From contig JASJCJ010000010.1 of NCBI GenBank assembly GCA_030066045.1, forward strand, positions 1 through 52,027: DNA of 52,027 nt, given 5' to 3'. The stretch comes from Calothrix sp. MO_167.B12. Its GTDB lineage: Bacteria > Cyanobacteriota > Cyanobacteriia > Cyanobacteriales > Nostocaceae. This document shows, piece after piece, positions 26,932 to 35,653 of this stretch. Position numbers and translations under genes: made by a program. The notes under the pieces were generated by a model. That model saw only the letters and a list, made by a program, of their open reading frames with translations. It ran no database searches and had not been told where the DNA came from. The number at the start of each line of letters is the position of its first letter. The first letter of the stretch is position 1.

Positions 26932-29900
26932 ATGACACCTGCTATTGCTATTGTCGGCATGGCTTGTTGCTATCCAGATGCGCGATCGCCTGTCGAATTG
27001 TGGGAAAATGTTCTAGCTCAACGTCGTGCCTTTCGGCGTATTCCTCCAGAAAGATTATCTTTAGCTGATTATTTTTCTACCGATAAAAGTACTCCTGACT
27101 GTACCTATGGAACAGAGGCTGCCTTAATTGCAGGTTACGAATTCGATCGCGTTGACTTTCGGGTAGTTGGCAGTACTTTTCGTTCGGCGGATTTAGTTCA
27201 CTGGTTGGCATTAGATATTGCAGCCCAAGCTTTAGCGGATGCAGGATTTACGGACGGGAAAAATTTACCCCGTGAGACTACAGGAGTTTTACTGGGAAAT
27301 ACCCTGACTGGAGAATTTTCCCGAGCCAATTCTTTGCGTTTGCGCTGGCCCTACGTGCGTCGAGTAGTGGAAGCACAATTAATACAGCAAGGAATGTCTG
27401 AAAATGAACGTCTGGCTTTCCTCAAAGATTTAGAAAGCAAATATAAACAACCTTTCCCAGACATTGGGGAAGAATCTTTAGCAGGGAATTTGTCTAATAC
27501 CATAGCAGGCAGGATATGTAATCATTTTGACCTTAAAGGTGGTGGTTATACCATTGATGGGGCTTGTAGTTCTTCTTTACTAGCGATTGCCAATGCTTGT
27601 TCTGCCTTAGTTACAGAAGATTTAGATGTGGCAGTTGCCGGTGGAGTAGATTTAAGTTTAGACCCCTTTGAGTTAGTAGGATTTGCCAAAGTAGGAGCAT
27701 TAGCGACCCAAGAAATGCGAGTCTATGATGCCCGTTCTGCGGGTTTTATTCCTGGAGAAGGCTGTGGTTTTGTGGTCTTAATGCGCTACGAAGATGCAGT
27801 CGCCCAGCAACACCGTATTTATGGTGTCATTCGCGGTTGGGGTATCTCTTCTGATGGTAATGGTGGCATTACCCGCCCCGAAGTTGAAGGTCAACTTTTA
27901 GCAATTAAACGCGCCTATGATCGAGCCGGATTTGGCATTGATACATTGGGCTATTTTGAGGGACATGGTACTGGTACTAGCGTTGGCGATGCAACGGAAC
28001 TACAAGTATTGTCTTTTGCCCGTTTGCAAGCAGGAAAAGAATTATCTCCTGCTGCGATTAGTTCTATTAAGGCAAATATCGGTCATACAAAGGCTGCTGC
28101 GGGCATAGCAGGACTAATCAAGGCTACTATGGCACTTCACACTCAAATACTCCCGCCTACTACTGGCTGTGACCAACCTCATCCCCAACTAAAGGCTGAA
28201 AATCCACCTCTGCGAGTACTAAAAGAGGGTCAACCATGGTCAAAAGATGTCCCACTTCGAGCTGGAGTGAGTGCCATGGGCTTTGGTGGCATTAATACCC
28301 ATATTGTCCTAGAAGGAACAACCAGTATTCGCCGTCAAAAACTGACCCTTCAAGAACGCAACCTCATAGCAACACCTCAGGATGCAGAACTGATTTTACT
28401 GGCAGCCAAAAATACTGATGAGTTAGAGCAAAAAGTTGACCATCTTCTAGAAATAGCTCCTAGATTATCAAGAGCAGAAGTAGGAGATTTAGCTGCGGAA
28501 TTAGCCAAGAAGCTAGATATTAATTTACCTGTAAAGGCTGCTGTTGTCGCTAGTCAGCCACAAGAGTTAACCACTCATTTACAAACCCTCAAGTCTCAGC
28601 TATCAGTCACAGGAAATGGTTTTGATGACGCAAACAAGGGAAGACTTGGGGACACGGGGATAAATCACAAAATTCACAATTCATCAGGTGTCTTTTTGGG
28701 AATAGACGTAAAAAATCCTCGCATTGGCTTTCTTTTCCCTGGACAGGCTTCCCCTGTATATCTCAATGGTGGGGCATGGTCCCGTCGTTTTCCTTTTTTA
28801 GAAGAATTATATGCCAACGCTGATTTACCCACACCAGAAGATACCAAATCAACAGCGATCGCGCAACCAGCAATTGTCACTTCCTCTATTGCTGGGTTAC
28901 AGCTATTAAACTACCTGGGACTCACCGCAGATATTGCTATTGGTCATAGTTTAGGAGAATTAAGCGCCTTGCACTGGGCTGGGGTATTTGATGAAACAGC
29001 CTTAGTTCGCATTGCCAAGATGCGGGGTCAAGCAATGGCTCAACTCGGCAACCCTACAGGAACAATGGCAAGTATTGGTGCAGGAGAACAAGAAGTTAAA
29101 GCACTGCTGAATGGTCGAGTAGGGGGGAGCCACTGCGTAATCGCCGGATTGAATTCTCCCCATCAAACTATTATCTCCGGAGAAGCGACAGGAATTAATG
29201 CGATCGTTGAAAAGGCTAAAGCCAAGGGACTGAAAACCTTTACTTTACCTGTATCCCATGCCTTCCATTCCCCTCTAGTTGCAGCAGCAGCACAACCCCT
29301 AGCAGCTTATTTACCACAGGAAGATTTTCATCCTTTACAAGGTAAAGTTGTCTCTACTATCACAGGTACTTACTTAGAGAAAACAGCAAATTTGCGATCG
29401 CTTCTGGTGCAACAAGTAACTTCTCCTGTACAGTTTATGGAAGCTGTAAACACGGCAGCAAAGGACTTGGATTTATTTATTGAGGTAGGCCCGGGACAAA
29501 TTTTAAGTAGGCTAGTAAGTGATTTGGTAAATGTTCCAGTAGTAGCCTTAGATACTAGTGGCTCAACCCTCAAAGGCTTATTAAAAGCTGTGGCTTCTGC
29601 CTTTACTCTGGGAATGCCCATTAACCATCAAGCTTTATTTGCAGGACGCTTTACCCGACCATTTAATCTAGATTGGCAACCTCAATTTTTCGTCAATCCT
29701 TGTGAATTAGCCCCGGTTTCTCAGTCATCAGTTAACACTGATCAGTTAACAGTTGAGCAGGAACAATTAACAGATACTCCTCAACAATTAACCGTTATTA
29801 ATAGCTCATCCAAAATTGACTGTGTTCGCCAACTAGTTGCCCAACGAACAGAACTTCCGGTTGAAAGTATTTTAGATGACCATCGACTATTGAGCGATTT

Positions 29901-32900
29901 GCATCTCAATTCTATAACTGTTAGTCAATTAGTAGTTGAAGCTGCTCGCAGTTTGGGGTTATCTCCTCCCATTGCACCAACAGATTATGCAGATGCGACA
30001 GTTGCTGAGATTGGGCAAGCATTAGAAGAACTTTCTAATACCAGTAATACCAGTTCTGTTGAGCAAGTTCCTGCAGGAGTAGATTGGTGGCTACGAACAT
30101 TTACAGTTGAGTTGTTAGAGTCGCCTCTAGAAGTCAAAAATCAAAAATCAAAAATTAAAAGTCAAGACAGTCAAGAAGAGACGCGGAGACGCGGAGAGGG
30201 GGAGACGCGGAGACATCAAATCGCAGATTTTGATGGGGGAGGAGGACCCTTGGGGCTTATCGCCCCGGACACGGGGCACCGGACACAGAGCGCTCCGCGT
30301 CCCCGTGTCCCCGCGTCCCCGCGTCATCCGGTTAATTCTACTTGGCAGATTATTGCCCCTCCTAACTACTCTTTGACCACTCCCTTACAACAAGCATTCA
30401 ATCAGTGTCAAGGGAGTGGGGTTGTCATTTGTCTTCCACCTACATCAAATGAAAAACAGATCGAGCTGTTGTTAGAAGGAGCCAAAACTTTATTAGCTAA
30501 AACACAAGAGCAACAATCAAACCAAAATAGCTTCGTGCTAGTACAGCATGGCAGTGGGGGAGGGTCTTTTGCTCGGACATTTTATCTAGAAAATCCCCAG
30601 ACTACAACTTGTGTAATTGATGTTCCCATAGATCATCCTCAAGCAGTTGAATGGATTATTACCGAAGCCTCCTCAGCAGTTGGCTATTCTGAAGCCTATT
30701 ATAATGCCAAAGGAATACGGCGATCGCCTGTTCTTTGCTTGTTACCCATTCCTTCAGAGTCAAGCAACGAATTAACCTTAACTTCAAAAGACATCTTATT
30801 AGTCACAGGAGGTGGTAAAGGAATTGCTGCCGAATGTGCCTTATCTATTGCTCAAGAAACGGGAGTTCGTCTCGCCCTGCTAGGACGTTCCCAACCCGAA
30901 ACCGATCCCCAACTAGCAACTAATCTGGCTCGTATGACTAGTGCTGGCATCCAGGTAAAATACTTATCAGCCGATGTTACCGATGCTGAAGCGGTGAGAA
31001 GTGCAGTGAGTCAAATCGAAACAGATTGGGGCCCCATCTCAGCTATAATTCATGGTGCGGGAATCAACCAACCCAAACTAATTAAAAATCTTGATCGCCA
31101 AGACTGCTTGAATACTGTAGCACCTAAAGTTCACGGTCTGCAAAACCTGCTTGAAGCCATCAATCCAGAGCATTTAAGACTATTGGTTACTTTTGGTTCA
31201 ATCATTGCCAGTACGGGTTTACCAGGAGAAGCTGATTATGCCCTAGCTAATGAATGGCTGGCTCGCCTTACAAAACAATTCCAAACCCAAAACTCCCACT
31301 GTCGCTGTCTTAATTTAGAGTGGTCAATTTGGTCTGGTGCAGGTATGGGGGAACGCTTAGGTCGAATAGATGCCCTGATTCAACAAGGAATTACACCAAT
31401 TACTCCAGATCGAGGAATTGCCATTCTGCGTCGTCTAATAGCTCAATCATTACCAACTACTTCTATTGTAGTAACGGGTCGCTTTGGAGTGCCTCCCACT
31501 CTCAAACTAGAATATCCACAACTTCCTTTCCTTCGTTTCCTGGAACAACCGAGAGTCCATTATCCTGGGGTAGAGTTAGTGGTAGATGCAGAACTCTCAA
31601 CCACCACCGATCCTTATCTAAACGATCACGTTTACCAAGGGGAACGAATTTTTCCTGGAGTAATGGGACTTGAAGCCATGGCACAGGTGGCGATGGCATT
31701 ATTAGAAACTTCAGAAACACCGAATTTTGAAGATATTAAGTTTAATCGACCAGTCGTCATTCCTGAAGGAAAAACCCTAACAATTCGTCTGGCTGCCTTA
31801 GTCAAGGAATCGGGCAAAGTAAAAGTAGTGCTACGGAGCGAACAAACAGCATTTAGTGTCGAACATTTCCAAGCAACCCTAGTTCAGTCAACAGTTAACA
31901 CTCAACACTCAACAGTTGTAAATCTCAATCTAGAATCTCAAATTCCCAACTCCCTCGATCCGCAACAAGATGTTTACGGTGAAATTCTCTTCCATAAAGG
32001 ACGTTTTCAAAGCCTGCGCCGTTACTTACACTTGAAAGCTACTGAATGTATTGCGGAAATTATACCAAAAACTTCTAGTCAATGGTTTAGTCCCTATCTC
32101 CCTCAAGATTTCGTTTTAGGAGACCCTGGAGCTAGAGATGCTACTATCCATGCACTACAAGCTTGTATTCCCCATGCCACTATCTTGCCTATTGCAGTAA
32201 AAAGCATCACAATTCATTCTGTGAATACACTAGGAAATCAATTTGTCTCAGCGAAAGAACGTCAGCACATTGGCGTGCTGCGAAGCAAATCTGGAGGAGA
32301 TCGCTTTATTTACGATATTACCGTCTTTGACAAAACGGGAACGGTTTTAGAACAGTGGGAAAGTTTGGAATTACAGGTGATTCAGCACCGAGATAGCCAA
32401 GAATCCTGGAATGCGGTCTTACTTCCTACCTATCTAGAACGTCGCCTGAGCGAAGTTATCCCTAATGAAGATTTAACTATTGTTGTGGATCGAGATGCAA
32501 CAGTGGAAAAGAGGGTCAGGAGCGATCGCAGCCTTTTACAAATTCAAAATTCAAAACTCAAAACTCAAAATTTATACCGTCGTCCTGATGGTAAACTAGA
32601 ATCGAATCACGGGAAGGCGGTATCGGTTTCTCATGCAGGAGATTTAACCCTCGTGGTAGCAGGTGCAGAAGGTTGCGATGTGGAACCTATTGTAGTCAGG
32701 AATGAGCCGGTTTGGAGCGATTTATTGGGCGTGAGGCGGTTGGACTTAGCCAAGGTGATTGCCCAAGAGACAGGGGAAGCTTTGGATGTCACGGCAACTC
32801 GGATCTGGTGTGCTAGCGAGTGCCTCAAGAAAGGCGGAATAGTCGCGGATGCTCCCTTACTGTTAATGAACCATGCTTCCCCATCTCAAAATGAAACCGT

Positions 32901-33036
32901 TTGGCTGGAATCTGGGGAAAGGGCGATCGCTACTTTTGTGGTGTCAGTGCATGAGATGGAGTCACCGTTGGTGTTTGCGGTGTTGCTGAAGAAGCAAGAG
33001 TTAAAGGAGAGCGATCGGGTTTTGGAAGAAGTGTGA
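26932..33036 (+). CDS. pksE: Enediyne polyketide synthase PksE (iterative type I)
   Basis: This 2034-residue iterative synthase has the order specific to enediyne PKSs. The ketosynthase shows Cys212 in DGACSSS, His345 in HGTGT and His385 in IGHTKAA. The acyltransferase has Ser673 in GHSLGE. The ACP has Ser994 in DLHLNSITV. A ketoreductase follows (LVTGGGKGIA near 1290, Tyr1436), then a dehydratase (His1566 in HVYQGERIFPG). The C-terminal phosphopantetheinyl transferase has Asp1916 and Glu1918 in GCDVEP and Glu1963 in WCASECLKK. All catalytic residues are present. It would build the linear polyene that becomes the warhead. ATG 26932 has AAGGGAG eight bases upstream; a longer frame into unbU is rejected. 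Linkers contain intergenic-type repeat sequence (near residues 935-960, 1067-1135, 1650 and 1870). The stop overlaps a possible GTG of tebC. Confidence 0.95.
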   Translation: MTPAIAIVGMACCYPDARSPVELWENVLAQRRAFRRIPPERLSLADYFSTDKSTPDCTYGTEAALIAGYEFDRVDFRVVGSTFRSADLVHWLALDIAAQALADAGFTDGKNLPRETTGVLLGNTLTGEFSRANSLRLRWPYVRRVVEAQLIQQGMSENERLAFLKDLESKYKQPFPDIGEESLAGNLSNTIAGRICNHFDLKGGGYTIDGACSSSLLAIANACSALVTEDLDVAVAGGVDLSLDPFELVGFAKVGALATQEMRVYDARSAGFIPGEGCGFVVLMRYEDAVAQQHRIYGVIRGWGISSDGNGGITRPEVEGQLLAIKRAYDRAGFGIDTLGYFEGHGTGTSVGDATELQVLSFARLQAGKELSPAAISSIKANIGHTKAAAGIAGLIKATMALHTQILPPTTGCDQPHPQLKAENPPLRVLKEGQPWSKDVPLRAGVSAMGFGGINTHIVLEGTTSIRRQKLTLQERNLIATPQDAELILLAAKNTDELEQKVDHLLEIAPRLSRAEVGDLAAELAKKLDINLPVKAAVVASQPQELTTHLQTLKSQLSVTGNGFDDANKGRLGDTGINHKIHNSSGVFLGIDVKNPRIGFLFPGQASPVYLNGGAWSRRFPFLEELYANADLPTPEDTKSTAIAQPAIVTSSIAGLQLLNYLGLTADIAIGHSLGELSALHWAGVFDETALVRIAKMRGQAMAQLGNPTGTMASIGAGEQEVKALLNGRVGGSHCVIAGLNSPHQTIISGEATGINAIVEKAKAKGLKTFTLPVSHAFHSPLVAAAAQPLAAYLPQEDFHPLQGKVVSTITGTYLEKTANLRSLLVQQVTSPVQFMEAVNTAAKDLDLFIEVGPGQILSRLVSDLVNVPVVALDTSGSTLKGLLKAVASAFTLGMPINHQALFAGRFTRPFNLDWQPQFFVNPCELAPVSQSSVNTDQLTVEQEQLTDTPQQLTVINSSSKIDCVRQLVAQRTELPVESILDDHRLLSDLHLNSITVSQLVVEAARSLGLSPPIAPTDYADATVAEIGQALEELSNTSNTSSVEQVPAGVDWWLRTFTVELLESPLEVKNQKSKIKSQDSQEETRRRGEGETRRHQIADFDGGGGPLGLIAPDTGHRTQSAPRPRVPASPRHPVNSTWQIIAPPNYSLTTPLQQAFNQCQGSGVVICLPPTSNEKQIELLLEGAKTLLAKTQEQQSNQNSFVLVQHGSGGGSFARTFYLENPQTTTCVIDVPIDHPQAVEWIITEASSAVGYSEAYYNAKGIRRSPVLCLLPIPSESSNELTLTSKDILLVTGGGKGIAAECALSIAQETGVRLALLGRSQPETDPQLATNLARMTSAGIQVKYLSADVTDAEAVRSAVSQIETDWGPISAIIHGAGINQPKLIKNLDRQDCLNTVAPKVHGLQNLLEAINPEHLRLLVTFGSIIASTGLPGEADYALANEWLARLTKQFQTQNSHCRCLNLEWSIWSGAGMGERLGRIDALIQQGITPITPDRGIAILRRLIAQSLPTTSIVVTGRFGVPPTLKLEYPQLPFLRFLEQPRVHYPGVELVVDAELSTTTDPYLNDHVYQGERIFPGVMGLEAMAQVAMALLETSETPNFEDIKFNRPVVIPEGKTLTIRLAALVKESGKVKVVLRSEQTAFSVEHFQATLVQSTVNTQHSTVVNLNLESQIPNSLDPQQDVYGEILFHKGRFQSLRRYLHLKATECIAEIIPKTSSQWFSPYLPQDFVLGDPGARDATIHALQACIPHATILPIAVKSITIHSVNTLGNQFVSAKERQHIGVLRSKSGGDRFIYDITVFDKTGTVLEQWESLELQVIQHRDSQESWNAVLLPTYLERRLSEVIPNEDLTIVVDRDATVEKRVRSDRSLLQIQNSKLKTQNLYRRPDGKLESNHGKAVSVSHAGDLTLVVAGAEGCDVEPIVVRNEPVWSDLLGVRRLDLAKVIAQETGEALDVTATRIWCASECLKKGGIVADAPLLLMNHASPSQNETVWLESGERAIATFVVSVHEMESPLVFAVLLKKQELKESDRVLEEV
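30131..30336. repeat. In-frame insertion of intergenic short repeats in the pksE ACP-KR linker
   Basis: About 205 bp encode Lys/Gln-rich then Arg/Gly/Pro-rich sequence (KNQKSKIKSQ, ETRRRGEGETRR, RPRVPASPRHP). The DNA is the same kind of tandem material (AAAATCAAAAATC, GACGCGGAGACGCGG, CCCCGCGTCCCCGCG) that fills the intergenic spaces at 44.5-44.8 and 46.4-46.5 kb. Reading remains open across it. It falls between the ACP and the KR, where a long linker can be tolerated. Confidence 0.8.
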
Positions 33037-33059
33037 TCATTTTGACAATAGGAAAAACC

Positions 33060-33479
33060 ATGAAAACCTATGAATACCAGCACATTGTCAGCTTTGAAGA
33101 AACTAACCTTGTTGGCAATGTCTATTACGCCAACCACGTCCGTTGGCAAGGTCGTTGTCGCGAGATGTTCCTGCGAGATCATGCTCCTGAAGTCTTGGTT
33201 GAACTCTCACAAGGTCTAGCTCTTGCAACTGTGCGCGTCTGGTGCGAATACTACTCAGAGCTTTATGCTTTTGATCAAGTAACAATTCGGATGCGCTTAG
33301 GATCCCTAACACAAAATCGAATCACCATGCTGTTTGAGTACTGGCGAATTACCAATCTAGGGGAAGAATTAATTGCCAAAGGAGAACAACAGACAGCCAG
33401 CATGAAACGGGAGGGAGAAAAACTTCTACCAACTCCTATTCCTACTGCTCTCAAGTCAGCCTTAGAACTCTATTGTTAG
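33060..33479 (+). CDS. tebC: Enediyne thioesterase TebC (hot-dog fold, E10)
   Basis: This 139-residue hot-dog thioesterase belongs to the CalE7/DynE7/SgcE10 type. It has VSFEETNLVGNVYYANHVRW (near 9-28) and the following QGRCREMFL helix. It releases the polyene from PksE by hydrolysis. The chosen ATG 33060 is preceded by TAGGA. A GTG at 33033, overlapping the pksE stop by four bases, would add nine residues and cannot be excluded. The order pksE-tebC is the usual one. The TauE/SafE gene starts eight bases after its stop. Confidence 0.92.
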   Translation: MKTYEYQHIVSFEETNLVGNVYYANHVRWQGRCREMFLRDHAPEVLVELSQGLALATVRVWCEYYSELYAFDQVTIRMRLGSLTQNRITMLFEYWRITNLGEELIAKGEQQTASMKREGEKLLPTPIPTALKSALELYC

Positions 33480-33486
33480 AGATACT

Positions 33487-34500
33487 ATGAAATTTTTTCC
33501 GCATCTGACAATGTCCAAGGGTATAATTGTTTTGGCGATCGCAATATCGTTTTGGACAGCTTGGTTAGTTATTCTCGGCTATCAAGAGGCATTTCATCAT
33601 CTAATTAGTAATTGGCAAATCGCTTTGACGATGCTCTTTGGCTCGATTATTGCTGGGGGAACCAGTATCGGTGGGGGAGCTGTCGCCTTTCCCGTGTTTA
33701 CTAAACTTCTCCATATTCCCACCCATGATGCCAAAGCCTTTTCTTTAGCGATTCAAAGTGTTGGCATGAGTGCTGCTTCCTTAGCCATTTGTTTAACAGG
33801 TATCCGAGTCGAATGGCAAGTTATTCTTTGGGGTAGTTTAGGAGGTTTTCTGGGCATTTTTCTCGGATTAGGCTACGCGCCTGTATTACCTCCAGATGTT
33901 CTCAAGATGTCTTTCACTATCATGCTTAGTAGTTTCGCTATGACTTTATTTGCCTTGAACAAAGACGTGAGACAATGCCATTTGTCTGTTCCCACCTGGA
34001 GTTTTCTGGAACGAGGACTATTCTTATTAGCTGGACTCTTGGGAGGGATAATGAGCGGTTTAGTTGGCAACGGCATCGACATTTTTATTTTTTCTATGAT
34101 GGTGCTTCTGTTTCGCATCAGTGAAAAGGGTGCCACACTGACCTCTGTTGTCCTAATGGCGATCAACGCTGTAGCCGGATTAGCTCTACAAGTTTTTGTT
34201 TTCAACGATTTTACTGAGCAGGTGTGTGGTTACTGGCTAGCAGCAATACCGATTGTTGTAGTAGGCGCTCCTTTAGGAGCTATATTTTGCAGCCTTTTGC
34301 GCCGTGAAACTATTGCAAATATCTTGATTTACCTCATTTTCATAGAGATGGTCACTTCCGTGCTCCTCATCCCTTTGAGACCTATTGTGGTTTACTCCAG
34401 CTTGACAGCCCTAATTATATTCTCTTCTCTGAATTACTGGATGTACCGCACCCAAGCTTATGAAGTGCAACATTCCAATTTTCAAGGCTGGAAATGTTAA
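33487..34500 (+). CDS. TauE/SafE-type membrane exporter linked to the enediyne operon
   Basis: This 337-residue polytopic membrane protein has about eight to ten segments. The paired glycine-rich stretches FGSIIAGGTSIGGGAVAFP (near 52-70) and AGLLGGIMSGLVGNGIDIF (near 185) correspond to the repeated halves of the TauE/SafE (sulfite exporter, DUF81) family. Known members move sulfite, sulfoacetate and other small anions. It begins seven bases after tebC and so is almost certainly in the same operon. Its last codons lie within the right copy of the flanking repeat. It is not among the five core cassette genes. Export of a sulfur compound or of a product is possible but speculative. Confidence 0.8.
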   Translation: MKFFPHLTMSKGIIVLAIAISFWTAWLVILGYQEAFHHLISNWQIALTMLFGSIIAGGTSIGGGAVAFPVFTKLLHIPTHDAKAFSLAIQSVGMSAASLAICLTGIRVEWQVILWGSLGGFLGIFLGLGYAPVLPPDVLKMSFTIMLSSFAMTLFALNKDVRQCHLSVPTWSFLERGLFLLAGLLGGIMSGLVGNGIDIFIFSMMVLLFRISEKGATLTSVVLMAINAVAGLALQVFVFNDFTEQVCGYWLAAIPIVVVGAPLGAIFCSLLRRETIANILIYLIFIEMVTSVLLIPLRPIVVYSSLTALIIFSSLNYWMYRTQAYEVQHSNFQGWKC

Positions 34501-34780
34501 TTCTTCATAGTGTCCACTTAATCTAGTGATTCGCCACATTAATTATGAGGGGTAAAACAATTGTAGTGGGAGCGTCTCGCTCCCTGCTGTAATATCAAAT
34601 CCGCTTATTTACTTACCATATTGTCGTCACCTCACTCCGTCCTCCAGACAAGGGGGTGAGGTTTTTGGGAAACGAATCATCCGGATTTCATATAAGAAGG
34701 AAACGGGCTTTGGGGTTCGCACTACAGCTGCCCTTCAAAACTAATGAAAAGGACTACTAGTGTCAAATTAGTCTCAACTC
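34492..34780. repeat. Right copy of the 54-bp direct repeat, split by a MITE
   Basis: The left part, 34492-34525 (AAATGTTAATTCTTC through CACTTAATC-TA), and the right part, 34758-34780 (TA-GTGTCAAATTAGTCTCA), together restore the repeat seen at 22461-22514. The first bases overlap the stop codon of the TauE/SafE gene. The right part ends 24 bases before the AraC-type gene, inside its leader. Confidence 0.85.
34526..34757. mobile_element. 232-bp MITE-like insertion with TA duplication
   Basis: The uninterrupted left copy reads AAGCTAGTGTCAAATT. Here the same site reads AATC-TA-[insert]-TA-GTGTCAAATT, which shows insertion with duplication of TA. The ends GTGATTCGCCACATTAATT and the inverse of GTAGTCCTTTTCATTAGTTT are imperfect inverted repeats. 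The interior has AATTGTAGTGGGAGCGTCTC, as in the other family members, and a CCTCACTCCG..GGTGAGG pair. No coding capacity. Confidence 0.85.
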
Positions 34781-34804
34781 CAAAACTAAACAAGGAGGTT
34801 CTAT

Positions 34805-35653
34805 ATGTTATTAGAATGTTTGCCACCAGAGACAGGTTGTCGAGACAGGACTATGACATCACGCTGCCAGGCTATTGAGAAGGTTATCCTGACCATCCGC
34901 GAGCAGTTAGATGAAACCCTATCCCTGCAAGCTATGGCTGAGATTGCTAACCTTAGCCCTTACCATTTTAACCGCGTATTCCGCCAGATTATTGGCATTC
35001 CCCCCTCTCAGTTCCTGTACGCGCTGCGCCTGGAAGCAGCCAAGCGACTTCTCCTGACCACACAACTTAGCATAACAGATGTGTGCTACGAAGTGGGTTA
35101 CAACAGTCTAGGCACGTTTACTACCCGTTTCACAAAGCTTGTAGGTTTACCGCCTGGTCACCTGCGCCGCCTAGCTGAGCAAGGCACGTCATTTCACAGG
35201 GAATTATTGTGCGAGCGCCTCGCCAGTCGATCCGCTGTCGTTCCCATCAATCCTGGTCTGACTGGCAGAATCAAAATGTCTGAGGCTTTTGCGGGACTAA
35301 TCTTTGCAGGTTTATTTTTAACACGAATTCCCCAGAGCCGACCAGTTAGCTGTACCATCTTAACTGCACCTGGTTTATATCGGATGACCCATATACCTGA
35401 CGGACGTTATTACTTGTTTGTCGCTGCCCTTCCATGGTCAGATAATTCATCAACCAGTTTACTACAAGAGCCAGTCCTGAGGGGAAGTGTGGGTCCAGTG
35501 GAGATTTATAACGGTCAAGCCTGCGGATCAGTAGACGTGATGCTACAACCGAAAGAGCTTACTGATCCGCCGATTTTAACTGCCCTTCCATTTTTACTTA
35601 CCCAGCACCTTGCCACCGAAAGTGCAACCCCCCGGATTTATCACAAGCAATAA
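34805..35653 (+). CDS. AraC-family transcriptional regulator
   Basis: This 282-residue protein has its AraC-type double helix-turn-helix at the N-terminal side (about 25-125: LQAMAEIANLSPYHFNRVFR, AAKRLLLTTQLSITDVCYEVGY, FTTRFTKLVGLPPG). A C-terminal domain of about 150 residues of unknown ligand follows. The N-terminal position of the HTH resembles other small cyanobacterial AraC regulators. It has a textbook AAGGAGG ribosome site. Its leader contains the right copy of the 54-bp repeat, while the left copy precedes the cassette, so it could control itself and the enediyne operon through that sequence. Regulation is inferred only from this arrangement. Confidence 0.88.
   Translation: MLLECLPPETGCRDRTMTSRCQAIEKVILTIREQLDETLSLQAMAEIANLSPYHFNRVFRQIIGIPPSQFLYALRLEAAKRLLLTTQLSITDVCYEVGYNSLGTFTTRFTKLVGLPPGHLRRLAEQGTSFHRELLCERLASRSAVVPINPGLTGRIKMSEAFAGLIFAGLFLTRIPQSRPVSCTILTAPGLYRMTHIPDGRYYLFVAALPWSDNSSTSLLQEPVLRGSVGPVEIYNGQACGSVDVMLQPKELTDPPILTALPFLLTQHLATESATPRIYHKQ

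Noticed and set aside
22461-34780. Flanking 54-bp repeats as attachment sites of an integrative element
   Set aside because: No integrase, excisionase or tRNA target is present beside either copy, so an att interpretation has no support beyond the duplication itself.
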